A stretch of 64,000 nucleotides of DNA from Cardinalis cardinalis (GCA_014549065.1 JACDOX010000301.1:310001-374000), one strand, 5' to 3'; positions 24,900 to 40,188 are shown, counted from the first letter of the stretch. Numbers and translations: made by a program. Notes: generated by a model from the sequence alone, not told the origin.

Positions 24900-27800
24900 A
24901 TTGTAATAAATTTTACTGCACTGGTGTCAAAAACCTTGCAAAACCTGCTCACTCTGTATGATCTTACTGCTTCTTTCTTCAGTAATGATTCTCCACAGAA
25001 AGACTAAATAATAGGTTAGGCCTACCCATTATCAGAATTTGAATGAAAACACTAGTGCAGTGTAATTCTGACAAGTAGAATTCTGTATCACCTTTGAAAA
25101 AGGTATGTTAAGAAAGTATTGAGGAATAGAACTAGAGACACATTTCTAAACATGAAATAAATGGCTAAATTCTGGCTTACCTTCCCACAAACATGATGTG
25201 CAACAGTGAAGTACTTACATTTTGACAGTGCAAGATAGCTGCCTGTTGACAAAAGTGCTCCTTCAATCTCTGATTCAGATTGTGTAACTAATTTAACTTG
25301 GTTAGGATAGCACAACTAACCAGACTTTTATCAAATGACACCACACCAAAACCTGCTTTTGTCACGTCTGTTTTTCCAGCCATAACATAGCATATGTACT
25401 TCTAATTCAATTTCCTTTTCATAGATTTTGAGTTCCCGCTAACTCCTAAATACAAAAAAAACAGACTTTAAAAAATTATTTTAGAATGGCAAGGCAATAT
25501 GCTAATCCCACAGCTTCTTGATTCTCAGTTTTTGCTTAAGATGTAATACTTCCAATCAGATCCCANAATGTTTTTGAAAATGTCAAATATGCTTCCTTCT
25601 TTGGCAGACGAGAGCATTGTCACAGTGCCTTTGAGGGATTCCTAATCATACTGTAGATTAAGATGGGATTTTCTGTTGGTTCATGTTCAGCTGTTTTTCT
25701 CCTCAACCCAACACAGAGGGGATAAAATCTATTTTGAAAATGAAAGAAAAAAAAATCAATGCAAACACTAACTTCCCCTGCAAGTTGATATATACAAGAG
25801 AAAACAGAAACAGCTCAAGTATTTGTTTAAATATTTTTCTAAGATACCCAGAGTGAATTTACTACAGAAAACCCTACACCATCAAGCTGCTGCACAGCAC
25901 AGCTCTTGAAGCCTTTCCTTTTACTACTGGAGCTGACCAGCCAGAGAAACCAGCTGTATGTTCAGATCTTTAATTGAAATTTGCTGCTGAGGGGAATTGC
26001 TCTGTGCTTTCAGCTGGTTCAAATGGGGCTGCCTAGCAACTGCAGAAACAAGTTTCAGCAAGGCGGGATGACACAAGCCATGACTGCCTTTGTGGCAACA
26101 AGTTTGTTGAAGAAGTGCATTTACTAGTGAGACCTCTTCAGACAAGGAACAAGAAGCAAGAAGCAAGTCAAAATCTGATGATAAATAAAGTATAAATATG
26201 ACTATATTAGTAATATGCATTTTTAAATGCCCGGTTTTAAGCTGACTCAAATAAGCTTTCCATATGCTGTTGACAAACCTATGTTTTATTTATCAAGTAC
26301 ACTTTGACAGGAATGATAATGTAAGGTATCAACCTGCAGGACAACTGGATCAGCAATAAAAGTACCAATAAAACCTCAAGTTAAATCAACTAACGAGAGA
26401 TGCAATTAATCTAATTTTAACCAAAATTGTATCATCCCATCTGTCTGTAACTCTGAAGATCAAAGCAGTATTTCTGTGTTGATAGCTGAATGCTACATTA
26501 CTCCAAAGCAAACTTCCCCCACATCTGAATTTTTCATATTCTACTTCTGAAACAGCCACAAGGCACATTTGTAGAGTGGTAAAATCGAGAGCTGATGTCA
26601 ATACTCAGGGGTAAAGAGTCATGCTGGGTAAGATTCATGGGGGTACATGAACATACAATACAACTTCATTCATGATGAAAATATACTTGCAAACTACAGG
26701 AAAAAAATTATTCAAAAACATCATGATAGCCCTAAATCAAGAGGGCCAAAGATGAACTTTGCAAAATTATTTGCTAAATGAACATAAAACCATTCTGAAC
26801 TCTCAAACACAGAGAAGTTGCTCAAGTAAAGGCATAAGAAATTTCATACTCTGAAGTTTTGAGATTCCTGAGAATGAAATTCTGCCGTGTTCAAAGAATT
26901 AGATTCAATATGTGCTTCTAACAGTATGACTTAGTAAAAAAATAATATTTTTAGAAGCAAAATTATTTGATACATTTGTCTTTATTGGTTTTCTACTTGT
27001 CATTTAAGAATAATAAAGGCACGGCTCTGCTACAATACACATTTATATCATCTCCTCATTATCACAACCGGATAATGAAATAGTAACTAAAAATGAAACC
27101 AATACCATCTCTAAAGTTCAGTACTCCTTTAGCAGAAAGTCCAAATCAGGAGCATTTCTTTTAAAGGATTTACAGAAGCAACTACAATACCAATATTTGT
27201 GGTGCAAACTTGCATCTTTGTTCTGCTCTCTCTTGCCCACTCTCTTTTTGAATTTGCTATAAAAGCTAAATTAGGTCTCAGGGGCACTGCACTACTAAAC
27301 AAAGATCTCTTCTAGCCCATTGTGATGGAAGTAAATGTACTCAGGAGGGAGATGTACTGAGAGGCTAAAGAGTCTTCCCCAAATTCTCTCATTTTTGCAT
27401 GGAATTCTTTATCTCACTTCACAATATCACTCCCACCGAGTCATACACTTGCCCCTCCTGCTTCTAGTTTTATCTCTTTCTCAGATATGTAACCACATGA
27501 ATGTACTGAACTGGAGTAAATGTTTTTTGGCAGACTTCACTAAGCTATTTCAACATTTACATATTCTTTTTATATATGTATTGAAAAATAACTATTTTCT
27601 AATACTTACTCTTTTCAGAACTGAGACAGCTATTTGAAGAGGATATATTCACAGTCAAATCTCAGCCCTATTATGATTTAATAACAACTCAGTTCTACTC
27701 TCCCAGTGCTGTCCTGACTGCTACTGTCAGTAATAACAAAGTTCTAATAGTTCCTCAGCTTCAGCTTCACTACCACATGATCTTAAATTGCAGACACACT

Positions 27801-30800
27801 TGTAATATACCTCACTGTGAAAGATCCCAGCTTGCACTGGATGGGAAAAGAAAAACAAAACAAACCCAACCAAAACCTGAGCTGTATAATCCATTTCCTC
27901 CTCAGTTATGAAAACAAACAAATTATTTAAAATTTTAAAATATCAAAGTACTGCAAAAGCAAAAAGCCAAGACTGTTGCACTGAGCTGACAAGTTTATCA
28001 CACACCCTCCTATATATCATGTGAAATTTGGCATTAAAGATTTTAACACAGACTAATGGACACTAAGAAAAGTTTGTTCATGCATAAAAGAATAATAATA
28101 AAAAAGAAAGTAAAGTAACTTTTCATCCAACAGAAAAATAAAAACTGTTTCAGAATTACTGATTTAATCCTGGGCTCCACATAATACTAAGGAAAAACTT
28201 TATTTTTCAGCTCTGCTGTCTATGAAAACATAAAAGTTTGTGGTATGTCTATATTTAAATAGTTTTGACAGAAAAGTCCTGGTAAGCTAAAGATGTCCTA
28301 AGATCACTTATGAGATGTACATAATAGAACGGAGACTCTCATGTTTCTGTATTAGTTTGCAAAGCTTACTGTAACACACAGGATTCTCTCTACTTTTTGC
28401 AAAATTCAACTGCTCCTGTCATTCCTGCTGTTCCCTTTTAGTATGTCTGGTCAGTTCTTAGGAGTTTTTCCTAAAATTTGTGCATTTTGTAAGAGCAGAA
28501 TCAAATTCAGCGCCTAACCACAAGAAGTAAATTGAGGTATTTTATGTATTTGTTACATAACACTATGCTTTATTCACAAATCTTACTTCAGAAGCAAACC
28601 TCTTCTACCAAGTACAGCCATTTAAAATTAATGGTAGACACAGAGAGTGTATACAGATTACACATGAAGGTTCAACACCAGGTCAGTAGCGACTGAGCAA
28701 AATAAAAAATGCCATGGCACTTGGTGGCCTGCATGAAGTAAGCTGGTGGTGTCAGTCCAGTCCTCAATGGACTTAGTTCATTAGAAAGCACTAATTGGCA
28801 CCTCTGTTGTCACTGTCAGCGGCTAGGCCAAGGTTACAACAGCCTCAGGAAAAGGGTCCTTCAAGGTCACTGTGGAGGCACAATAGGGAAGCGGCATGGG
28901 AGACAGCCAGCTCCAGTGCCATGGGCAGCTCAGCTCCCTGACCTGCACTACGGCTGCACCAAACATCAGCCTGATAAGGACTTTGCACACCAGCCACCCC
29001 ACCCATGCAAGTATCTGCATGGCACAAACCCCTTCAGGAACTGATCCTAAACCTCTGCAGGGTACAGATCTGGCACCTTTTCAGTTAAAGAATACAGCAT
29101 GTGTGAAGGAACTTAAGAGCAACATGTCTAGGAAAGTTCCAATTGAACTGACTGACAAAATTTCTTTGTACAAAAGGCTTCTGCTTGTTTTCCTTAATGT
29201 ACAAGATGCTGACCATATCTGCAACAGAAGGGGAACTATCATCTGTCACATCAGTAGAAACCATCATGCAGAACAAAGCAAATTAAACAAATAACTCACT
29301 ATTCTTTCTTGGTTTTCTTGTATATGAATAGTTGCTAAATGCCGCTACAGAAAGCATTAACGAATGTGTGTGTAGTTATGGAGTATTCTGGTATGGGGAC
29401 TCATCTTCAATCTGCCTTTCTAACAAATGATGTGGAAGGATCATGTTCCAAGCTCACCCATAACACCTCAATAGTTCAATACCTCTTACTCTATTGAGTC
29501 AGCTAGTATGCCTGTTACAGAAGCAGGTCACAACATTAACAATCACAAAGACCAGAAGAATGTGACATGTACTGAGAAGCAGCCAGTAATCAGACAGCAG
29601 TGAAGATGAGAATTTAAATGAATGCAACACAAAAAATTTAAAAAGGTTAACTGCAATAAAACCCCAAACCATACACTGTAACAAATGATTAGCTCTAAGA
29701 GAAAAGATCTGATATACAAACAGGATTGGAACATGGCATTTTATTTTCACTTTTTAATCTTCATTAGAAACGAAAAAAAAAATGTAGCTATTAAAGGAAA
29801 ATTTATATACTTGGATGTGCATGTATCTCCTACTGTAAATGTTTTGCTGAATTCACATCATGGGAAAATAATATCACCTAATTTTTAAGAGACTGATCAA
29901 CACATAAATGTATCAAAATACTACCTATACCCTCACAAAATAAGAAACATTTATACACACACATCTAAAATCCAAAGCCTTTTCAGTTAACTTCCTGAGC
30001 AGCATGTAAAATATTAATTGTTTAGTTCTCCTTAAAATATCAACAGTCAGGCTTTAGACACATACAAAAATAGTCTTAATCTTTAAGTGAAATATAACTC
30101 CTAAACAACTCATATTATTCCTGACAGTAAACTAAGAGTTCATCCTTTGTCTTGGTTCCACAGTAAAACATATTAAAAAATGCTATTTTGGACATTATGA
30201 AAAATCATAATATGCATTTAATAGCATTTGTTTCCAGGAATTATTTTATACTGCTGCTCATTTGTGCCCAAAAGACAATGCAGGTTAAGACTGGCTCAAA
30301 ATCAGATGCATTCCTAAACATTTCAGTAATAGCACAAAGACTCTGAGACATATATCCTCCCCTAGCTCAACTGATCCTGTGAGAGGATGAAATAGATGTT
30401 AACGGATGACAGCTTGGCACTCTGCCTGTTTTACGCTTAGGATTTCCAGAAAATTCCAGGAGGGATGTGGGAAATCAAGAGATTTCATTTAAATGTACCT
30501 CCTACACTTTCAGTGTAGTTTTCTGAAAATTGAGATATTTTTCTTTTGGGTCACAGGGAGTTCTGCAATTGTTGTGTTCTGTAATAAGCTCTGTGGGGCT
30601 GCTATAAGAAAGAAAAGTTAGTCAGGGGCATATACTTAAAAATCACCCTGGTCTTGTAGAAATGGAGAGCATTTTAAGAGCATTCTCCATTTCTCTTTTT
30701 CTTTTGAGCATGGAGAGAAGATCGGAAGATGTTTTTTCTGTCTTACAAAAAATATCATGCTACAATCAGATAGGACACTATTCCTTTATCACTATATATT

Positions 30801-30850
30801 TCCAGCATCTCCAAAAGCTAAAATCTATGTAACAAATCTCTGAGGTTTTA
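24900..30850. other. AT-rich noncoding stretch
   Basis: No recognisable gene. The minus-strand frame at 25924-26250 (108 codons) shows no domain. A less AT-rich block at 28700-29080 carries a plus-strand frame of 132 codons (28896-29294) overlapped by antisense frames and no family motif. A small inverted repeat (11-bp arms AGAAATGGAGA and TCTCCATTTCT, 15-nt loop) lies at 30658-30694. Confidence 0.5.
30658..30694. repeat. Small inverted repeat, 11-bp arms
   Basis: AGAAATGGAGA at 30658-30668 pairs exactly with TCTCCATTTCT at 30684-30694 across a 15-nt loop. It also contains a GAGCATT direct duplication. Short enough to be chance in AT-rich DNA. Confidence 0.7.
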
Positions 30851-30851
30851 T

Positions 30852-31026
30852 AAAAAAAAACAACAAAAATCCAACCAAACCAACCACCCAAAACCCCACA
30901 AAACAATCAAAACCAACAACCAAACAACGCCCCCAACCAAATAACAACAACAACAAAACCAACCAAAACCCCCCCACACCCCTCCTCCAGAACACCACAC
31001 AAACAAAATAAACCCAACAAACAAAT
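30852..31026. repeat. A/C-only low-complexity tract
   Basis: About 175 bp of the plus strand made almost wholly of A and C (AACCAAACC, CAACAACAAC, ACCCCCCCAC), with only two G bases and few T. The opposite strand is G/T-rich, which explains the hydrophobic Gly/Phe/Trp/Val frames there; these are not proteins. It begins with a nine-A run, so it may derive from an expanded retrotransposon tail, but no element body is visible beside it. Confidence 0.85.
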
Positions 31027-34000
31027 TGAAAGATACCAGCATATTCTTTTATCAGACAGGAGAAAGAACAGGTGCTGGCAAGCAAGAAGCAATAGGGAAA
31101 CAGAGATTCAACTCTCGAGCACCTCATCTATTTCCAAGGCTACAAGCATAAAAATGTCATAGAGGTACCTCATGGAGATGTATCCCAGCCAAAATTTAAC
31201 AAACTGCTTATTTCTTTGTAGTAGCAAATCCCAAGCAAAGCAAACCAAATGAAGAAAAAGTTAGAAGGAACAGCTGTAACACACAGGGATGTATGATGCA
31301 TAATTTAGGGAAACAATAATACATTTTCTAACAAGTGAATGGATTTCAGTCGCAAGTACCTTTCTGTGTGTATAGCTTTTCATATAAAGGTGACTGAAAA
31401 AAAATCAGAAAGAGGAACAGAAAAAATAATATAAAGATAGGGAAACAAATCTAACCAAACCTAATTTGATTTGATACAGAGTTTTAAAATATCAGTTTTA
31501 GATGTATTTTGCAAATGACATTTCAATTTCACAATAAGCTACTTGGCTGAAGTGCAGTGAATGCCAAGCTTGTACAGACAGCTTACATAACTGTATATGT
31601 GACACCCTGACTTGCAACATTCCTGAGTAGCAGAGCTCTGGATATACACAGTGAAATGAATGGAAGTGGATGTCTAATGTTAGCATTTAGCTGAATACCA
31701 AATAGTTTTAAGTCCCATTACAACAAATTTACATGCAACACCAAGTAATAGAAAGAAGCACAATAAATACATTTATATTGTATTTTGTTATTTGCTTTAT
31801 TTTTCTTCTCTTTTTCTGTTACTTACACTTCTCTCTTTTCTTTCTCATTTCTAACAGAAGGCCCATTGTAGTTAACTACACCTGAGTGGAAATTGGAAAA
31901 TCCAGCATTTATAGTACAGGACTTTTCACATCAAAACCCCTTCCATCTCCTCACTCTTCTGTTTTATACTGTTCTTTTCCTTTACATTTCCACTTACTTC
32001 TTGAACATAACTATTTCAAACCAGCACCTTTCTATTCAGTCTGTTGTTTATACTAATTCACCATTCTTTTTCTTCTCCCCATTTTCTCTTGCTCCTGATT
32101 AAACCCCCTCTTGAAAGCATACATTTCTCTCCGTCAGTTTTATAATGCAGATGGTACAATCTTTTTCTCCCCAATTCTGTTGAAGCCTGAAAATAGCTTG
32201 CTGCAAAAGGTCTTAGTTAATGTGTTCTGTTTTCATGGCACTTCCACTAGAGTTCTTAGGAATGCTGATTTAGAGCACAACTTGGCCAATCATATTTTTT
32301 TTAAAAAAAATTGGAATTTTGGCAAATGCAAATCAACAATAACAAAGAAAGTGCCTTTCGCATAGGCACCTGAATTAGGACCGCACAAGTTCTCACTGAA
32401 CTCAAAACTGGTTAGTTCTCCCGTTTTCTAAAAACAAATGGGCTGTAAACAACCAATGAGAACATACTGCACCTTGATTTTTACATAAGGCATCCCAGCA
32501 AAGTCTGTAGGGAATTCTATTTCAAGGACATACAGCTCTGCAGTTATAGATTTCACTCAGTTGATGCAACTTACTGTAGTATACATTTGCTTGAAATATT
32601 ATCACATATAAACAGTTTCTCAGGAAAAAAGCTTTGTGTGGTTATTGTGACTTCTCTAATTGTTAGAGTGAATAACCTTTCTTTCTGTTCTTTTAATACT
32701 ATATTAATTACTAATTAAATTATGCCTAAATAATGGAGACTACTAGATAGCTTTGAAGTTTTATTTTTAATACTGTAACAGCTGCTACAGCACTGATAAT
32801 GCCTTTCTTATCCACAAGTTCTGAATAAGGAGTTTATTTTCATAAGCACATAGAGTTGCTTTACAAATTGTAGTGGAACATGTTGTTGACATTCTTCAAG
32901 CCATGGAATAACCTGTACTTTAAATTACTCTCACTGGATGTATATCAACCATATTTTGCCTCCACTGACATTGTTGTTTCAATCTTCCTCTTTATTCCAA
33001 CTACTCATGTGAGAGATTGACATAAACTGAATTTTCAAAAATTGGCTATGGCTACAAGGAAATTAGCATTCTAAATAAAATACATAGACTTCTGAATGAG
33101 AAACTTCTGTGGAAGTGTTGCTAATTCTTTACTTTTTTCAATGCAATATTAATTTTAAGTGCTATTGTCCCAGTATTCTAGTGGGTATATCTAAAAAAAG
33201 ACTTCTGGTGCATACATCCTACCTATAGTATAATATTTATTAGAGGTTTCCCTACATTAAACAAAACAGTTAAGCTGGTATTTCTTGTATCACCTTTCCT
33301 TTTCCATATGTATTCCTAGAGAGAGTGGTTTATGCAATTAAAAGGAGAAGTCTGGCTTGCTGACAGGTGCTTCCAATGACAGTACATGTATAGCTTATAT
33401 AATACACTGAAAGAAAACAATAACAGGTTTAATATAACTTCCTGAACGAACTAAATTAATTTCTCCTTGTCCACCAGTGGAACTCTTTCCAAAAGTAAAG
33501 TGTCTTTTCTTCACAAAAATGGTATCAATGTATGGCTTTGTGCCTTATCAACACACATCTCCTCTGATGCTGTTACTTCTCTGTGCCACTAGACTGTGCT
33601 GCATTTGTTTATATTTGTGCTGTCACTGCATTTGAGTATCCAGCCTCAATTCTTCTGCATGGTCTCTCCTTTCAGTTTATTTTGGTTGTATTCAGTTCAT
33701 ACCAATTAATTACCAAATACAGTTCATTGTACAAATATTGAACAAAGTCTCCCAAACAATGTGTACTGAAGTAAGCAATGCTTTTCATAGCCAGCTGATC
33801 CTTCATTCTTCCAGACTGACAAATATGAAAAGAAACAACAGAGCACCTGTCTCACTACCCAGCCAGGACCTGAAATGTAACATTTATTTTCATTTTCCAT
33901 CTTGTTTAGAAAAGCAAAATCAGTGCTGCACTGCTGACGTGCACAAATGATCAAGTAAAAATGTGCCAGCAGAGAAGTCTCAGGATTTCCAAAATGCACT

Positions 34001-34628
34001 TCTGTGGCAGGCTCTCAAATCAAAAAGCTGACTCAAGTAAATTTACCCTCACCTAGTAAAACTACATGTATTTTCCAAGAAGAAAAGAGAAGACAACACA
34101 CATCAATGTCTCTAAACAGCACTTTTAATGAAAATATGGTCCTTCATTTTGTTATAGTTCACCTATAGTAAAATCCTCTAACTGTCCTTCTCCAAAAGAT
34201 CCTTATTCCTAATAAATCTTCTGGAAAAATATTTGCTGAACAGTTCTCAGTCTTCTAGCTAAGAGATACATGCCGCCAACTTTGGACTGAGACAATAGCT
34301 TCCAAATATCTCTGAAACAACTGTGCACTTTCAATGTGTAATGCACACTAAACAATCTAACCTTTGAAAACCATGCAGGTGCATAAAGCCTATCACTCTT
34401 TACCTCCTGTTGTAGTGGGAATAATAATTTAAGACTTGCTTATTTATAAGCAGCTTTGTCTATACTTCTAACATTTGAAGTTTATTTTAGGAGAACCATA
34501 ATTTCACATGAGACCAACAAAATGTAATATGCTACCCACTTGACAGCTCATTATTTTGACAATAGACCGAATTGCTATTTAATTTTTTGCCTTCTTTTGA
34601 TCTGTTTTTCCCCAGGAATGTCTTCACT

Positions 34629-34724
34629 AAAAAAAAAAAAAACAAAACCCAACAAACTAACAAACCCCCCCCCCCAAAACAAAGAGAAAAAACAAAAATT
34701 AAAAAACACCAACAACTAAAACTT
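34629..34724. repeat. A/C-rich tract with A and C homopolymers
   Basis: A 13-A run grades into AAACCCAACAAAC, then 11 consecutive C bases (about 34665-34675), then A-rich sequence with CACCAACAACT. It has the same composition as the tract at 30.9 kb. Confidence 0.8.
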
Positions 34725-37700
34725 GTAACAAATAGATTGTGTGTAAAGATGTTTTTCCTCTAAAGGATTGCTTCAAAAAGGGAGGAGAAAATTAAATATA
34801 ACGGGAATGCACATCTTGTTCAGAAGTGCCGCTCTGAAGGATAACCTCACTTATGAATATCGTGGATTAATGAACCAGAAATATAACTCCTAAAAAGAAT
34901 AATTTTGTTATGGAAGGAGTTTGCTTGTTCAGGAAACCTAAGTGACCATGGGTAACAAAAGCAAATCAGTTAAATGTGAAATCATCTGAGAAACATCTGT
35001 AAGTAGACAAGACTTTTATAGACTGACTTTGCACCAATCAAGCATCAAAATTGCCCTTAAAATTACATTGCTCTTTAGCCATAGTAAATATTTATTACCC
35101 TATGTAGCATATTCATGCATGAACACAATACAAATATATGTATTTTCCGCATCTTTACTTAAAGATCTTTCCAATCTTTGCTTGGCCACTATTTACTAGC
35201 AACAGCACAGCAATGAGCATGAGCATAACAATTAAACAAAGTAGTTTGTTGGTAATTGGCAGAAGAACAATGTTTTTGAAGACTTTTTATGTGTCAGCCT
35301 CAGCAGAGAAAACATGTATCATATTTACAAACACTTCTTTCCAGCATATATAGCAAACAGCTGTATTCAAATACTGAAGAACAGCAGACAGTGACAACTG
35401 GAAGGTGATTTTACTGAAATTTCAGAGAAAGAAGACTTTTTCTATTTTGGCATGCTTCTTATGATATTGATTCCCTGTGGCTTTTATAATTATTCATGTT
35501 ACAATCTCAAATCATTGGGCATCCAAGGGACACAGAACAAGCAGTCTTAAATTCAGCTTGCCTTATTACTGTGAATAGTCCCATAAAACCTAACTGAACT
35601 ACTCACATATACAAGACCCATGACAACTCTTCATAAATGAGTTTGTCTGTCAAGCAAGTATAATTACTTGCTGCTTACTCTTTAATAAGTATGTGTTTTT
35701 AAATGGCCATGATCCAGATAAACATAAATTTACATTTTAAAAAAATATTGCATTTTTGTGCAGCAGTTCAAGTGTGGATCCTCCATAAAAATTGTATACA
35801 TGCATTTTAATTGGCAATTCATCAAAATAATTCACAATTAACAGCAAAGTAACAGCATTTATGTCAAGCCAAATTAACGTACATACTTGTAGCAGAGGCA
35901 GAAACAGCTGTTAGTCTGTGTGCATATACTTCCAGCAGAATGTGTCTGGCAAAGGTAAGCACAAACATTTCTGCTTCATAAAAAATAGTTCCAAGACTGA
36001 AAAAATGCAGAGGGCCAAATGTCTCATTAATAGGACCACTCAAGTGAGTAAGCATTGTTCAGTCAAACAAGGACCAGGTCATCACAGCTGTACTGTATTC
36101 TCAATCCTGTGCATAAATTAGAGTTTTTAATATGCTCATGAAACCAATATTAGAAACAAACAGAGAAATGGCACAATCCAAAAGGCACCTTCTGTCTGCC
36201 ACCCCCAGTGACACTGTGTGATGTTTTTTTCTCCAAGCTGCACTGCAGACTTTGCCAGACTGCATACAGAATCAGAAGAAAAAACAACATTGAACTTTTT
36301 CAAACACAGAGCACAAAGAACAACATTTTGACATCTACAGCTAGTCTATGAAAGTCATTATGGAAAGCCCCAACTGTGCTAAATGTACAAAGCTGTTAAA
36401 ATTACTGTTTAAAGAAACTGATTTTAAATTCAAATGTATCAGTTTTTTAAAATTTACTCTGATTTAAGTTGATATAACAGGTTTATTACCAAGCTCAACA
36501 GCAAGTGATCTAAGACAGAACTTAGAACTGTAAAAAAATGTACGACCACTAACATATTACTGTTATCTCATGATTGTGTAGCAATGCTCAGACTTTGTTA
36601 TCTTTCTCAATTATTTCAGTTTTGAAACTGGAGCAGCTAATCTATTTAGCACGATTTACCATAAATGTAACACCTGTGATTTTTCTCATTAAAAGCAAAA
36701 TTGACTGGTTCATGGGTTGAAAGGGCAGGGTATGGACTACAAAACAGCTAATTAACATAACCATTGTACTGCTGCACTGATAAAGCTTATTTCTATTCAC
36801 CAGATGACTATTTCAATCAATATTTACTCCTGTGTGAATCTTCAGCTACAAAGCACACATTCCTCAATTTTGCAGTGCAGACCTTAATTTCTGGGAACTC
36901 ACTGCACCACTTGTGAGGTAAAATTTTTTATAATAACTTGGGAATCTTTCACCCCTGTGGACTGTTTTCCTGTATCAGGTAACCAGTGCGCACACTATGG
37001 CAGACCCTGGGTCCCAAAACTGTTTAATAAAAGTTAGTACTGTTCAAGGTCTACCTTACCCACACATTCTTGAGGATGCAAACGTCACTATGATATACAG
37101 CTATACCTCCAATAGCACCCTAAAGATCTTCCACAAATTATCACAAGTACATTTTAAACAGGAAATATGACTTCCAGAAATCTTGTCTACTCAGAACATT
37201 TTTTTCCTGATAGATTCACTCCTCAAATGCCAAAAATAGCTTTTAACTATAATACACAATTTAAATGACCTCTACTACTGCACTGTCAAATTAAAAAAAA
37301 CCACACCAACTTACTGCTCGCCACTGGATTTGGAAAAGAACAACAGTGGAAGTCAGATATTTTCCATACCACAAAAGAGAAATTATTCTCAGCCAGTGCA
37401 CATGTTATTTTTGCAGTTTTTAAATTAACTGTCACTAGACTTCCACCTACGAAAAACAAATATAACTTTTAAAAAATAATTATATTATTTAAAAAATCTT
37501 ATAAAATATCTATTTGCTATTAAATCATATAGTTACCTATCGATGAACTTTCATTCTATATTCTTCTTTGATCCCTAACATAAATGGAAGATACCATATG
37601 GAATGTAAGTACAATCCAATGCAAAGTAAAAGTATTGCTGAGGCAATAATGGGCACTCATGCTTTCCCTTTTACTCTGTTCCTTCTGCAGGGGTGTCACT

Positions 37701-40134
37701 GTTTATGGACTATATACAGCTGTATTTTTTATTACGTGGAACAGTTTATTACTGACTCACAATTTTCAAAGCATTTACTGACATTTATTAAATTTTACCT
37801 GCAAGGACCTAACACCAGAAACTTGTGCTTTATCCCATATCAAGGAATCCCAATGAAGTCAAATAACATTTTTCAATTAAGGAGTTGCTAGATGCACTAC
37901 ACTGTAAGGACAAACTGGTTTTACAATGGTAGGGTAAGGTCCTGAGTCCTTCCTTGAAGTACTCAATGCAATCAATGAATTTTAGAATAGTAATGTTACA
38001 TATTACAAATAGAGACATATTTACTTTTCCTGGAATAAATTGCCAAATAATTTTCCTTTGACGTTAATGAGTCTATAAAGATTCCCTGCACTCATCTACT
38101 CAATTAAGGAGAACTTCTAAGCAAGCCAGTCTCTTCATATGCGTTACTTAATAAGCTCACTTAGAAATACCGCATATAGGATTTGTCTGAGCACTTTTAT
38201 AATTTCTAACAAATATTTCAGTCATGCTAAGAAAATGGAGTAACTACATAACAACATGCAACATGCATTATTGCTCATCCTGACACCAACAAGAAAAAAT
38301 TACGCAGGAAACTCACTTAAATAACTTGGCTTCAGGGAGCTGTGATGGTCCTTTCCTTTCAATGTAACAAAAAAAGCCTTTAGTAAGATTTTCAACTGAA
38401 AGTTTAAATATTACTTTTGTAATAAGCAAAGTACTTGGATACTAATGTCACTTTCACAAGTCAAATAGATACAATCACAAAATTGGCTTTTGTATGTGTC
38501 CAAGTAGCATGTTCCCAGAGTAAAAGTAGATATTTTGACACATTTTTTTGCCACGGTCAACCTTCCACATTTGTGTAACAGCTGCATTATGCACAGAACT
38601 AACTTTTAATAGCTTTAAACTCTACAAATAATTTTAGTAAGAAATAAACTCAAAGGAAAAATATAAGTCTTGTTTTTCAGTTAAATAGCACAATCAATTT
38701 AGTGCTTTTTCTGTTCTCTTTTTCTAAAAAATATACTGAAGTACACATTCTATGTTCTTAACTCCCTCACAGGATGTTGCCAGGAGTGGGACAGATGGAA
38801 GGAAGACTGTGATGAACTGCTCACTGTAAATTTATTTTACACCTATGTTTGCCTCTATAAAATACTGGCATAAAAGTCATCAACTCCAAAAAAAATCCAT
38901 TTCCCATTCAGAGGGAAATATCCTGACCTACCATATCAACAAGTGCTCAATGCCCTGTATATAATTCTGCTATAATTCAGTATGGCTACATATGCTTAAT
39001 GTGACTGAAATAAAGGTTTGAAGCGCAGAAAATTATTATTTTGGATGGAACTTGACCAATGACAGTAACAACAGCTGAAAACATTAGCTTGGCTTCCACA
39101 AGATGGGACAACTGGCAGTCTGTGTGACTCTCCAGTGCTCTGGGATTCAGCAGAAAATAGCCAGGTTAGGTATTTTCAGGCACTTTTTGGCCTCCATCTC
39201 CAATGTGGAGCAGTAATGAACCACAGCAGCCCCTGCACATCCCACATCCCAGGTATGCTGTGCCAACTGCGCCAACCACAGCTTGGAAGGATCTCAGCTC
39301 AGCTGGGAAAGTTTGGGGAAACAGCTCACATGTTCAAGACTGAGCGCTTCCTCCTTCAAACCAACTGCAAATACAGTTGGAAACAAGTACATCCTTACAA
39401 GAAGGCTCACAACTCTCTAAAAGCATCAGTCCATGGGAGCTCACAATCTGTGAACTGTGACACTCGTTTATTTCCATTATTTGGAAAGCCACAAAGACTC
39501 AATTAATGTGTAATGCTCCTTTTTAATTGAGGTGGTATGAAGCACTGCTCTTCCCTTGACACACACCTGTTGCAAAACTTTGCTTTACTGACCTCTTGCA
39601 TATGAGTTTCAAATGAGAATGAAAGCTGCCTGTTTGTTTTTCCCCTCCATCCCCCCCAGCACTTTTTTCCCCACCTGTAACTTCCCTATTGAGTAAGCAT
39701 AAATACAANGCAAATACTAATTTGCATTCTAGGGGCAGAGCTGCACCTCTTCACATTGGCTGACGGCACAGGTAAAGGGGTGGCAGAGATGGTTAAGGAG
39801 CTGGGGCAGATCCCGCAGGAGATGTAACCAGATGTGCAGCAAGATCTGCCTCCCTCTCCCTGCCCAGCACAGCTAGACCACCCCGCACCTTGTTTAGAAA
39901 GAAAGCGTCTGAGGATTGGGAGGACATTACTCCTGACCCTTGTACAGGCCGCCCCAGGGCAGGGGAGGAGAGGCATGGGAGCCACAGCTTGTGAGGATGA
40001 GCTGCCCACAAAAAGGGGAGTTGGAGCTCCTGACCAGGGGTCACTGGATGGGTGCGTTTTTAAAAACAGCCCCTGAGACAATGACCGGCTTTACTCAAAT
40101 TGGAGGCGCTCTGGTGCACAGAAAAAGAAAGAAG

Positions 40135-40188
40135 GAAAAAACCCAAACCATACCAAACCCCACAAAAACCCCATACTCAAACAAATAG
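40135..40188. repeat. A/C-rich low-complexity tract
   Basis: The plus strand is composed of AAACCC, ACCAAACCCC and ACAAAAACCCC words with no G over about 50 bp. It is one of several such tracts in the window with the same strand bias. Confidence 0.75.

Noticed and set aside
30825..31127. Hydrophobic minus-strand frames rich in Phe, Gly, Trp and Val that look like membrane segments
   Set aside because: They are the translation of the G/T-rich strand of a low-complexity A/C tract.
39135..39506. 123-codon plus-strand frame upstream of the CpG island
   Set aside because: No domain, no strong start context, and average composition. Frames of this length occur by chance in a 64-kb window with six frames.
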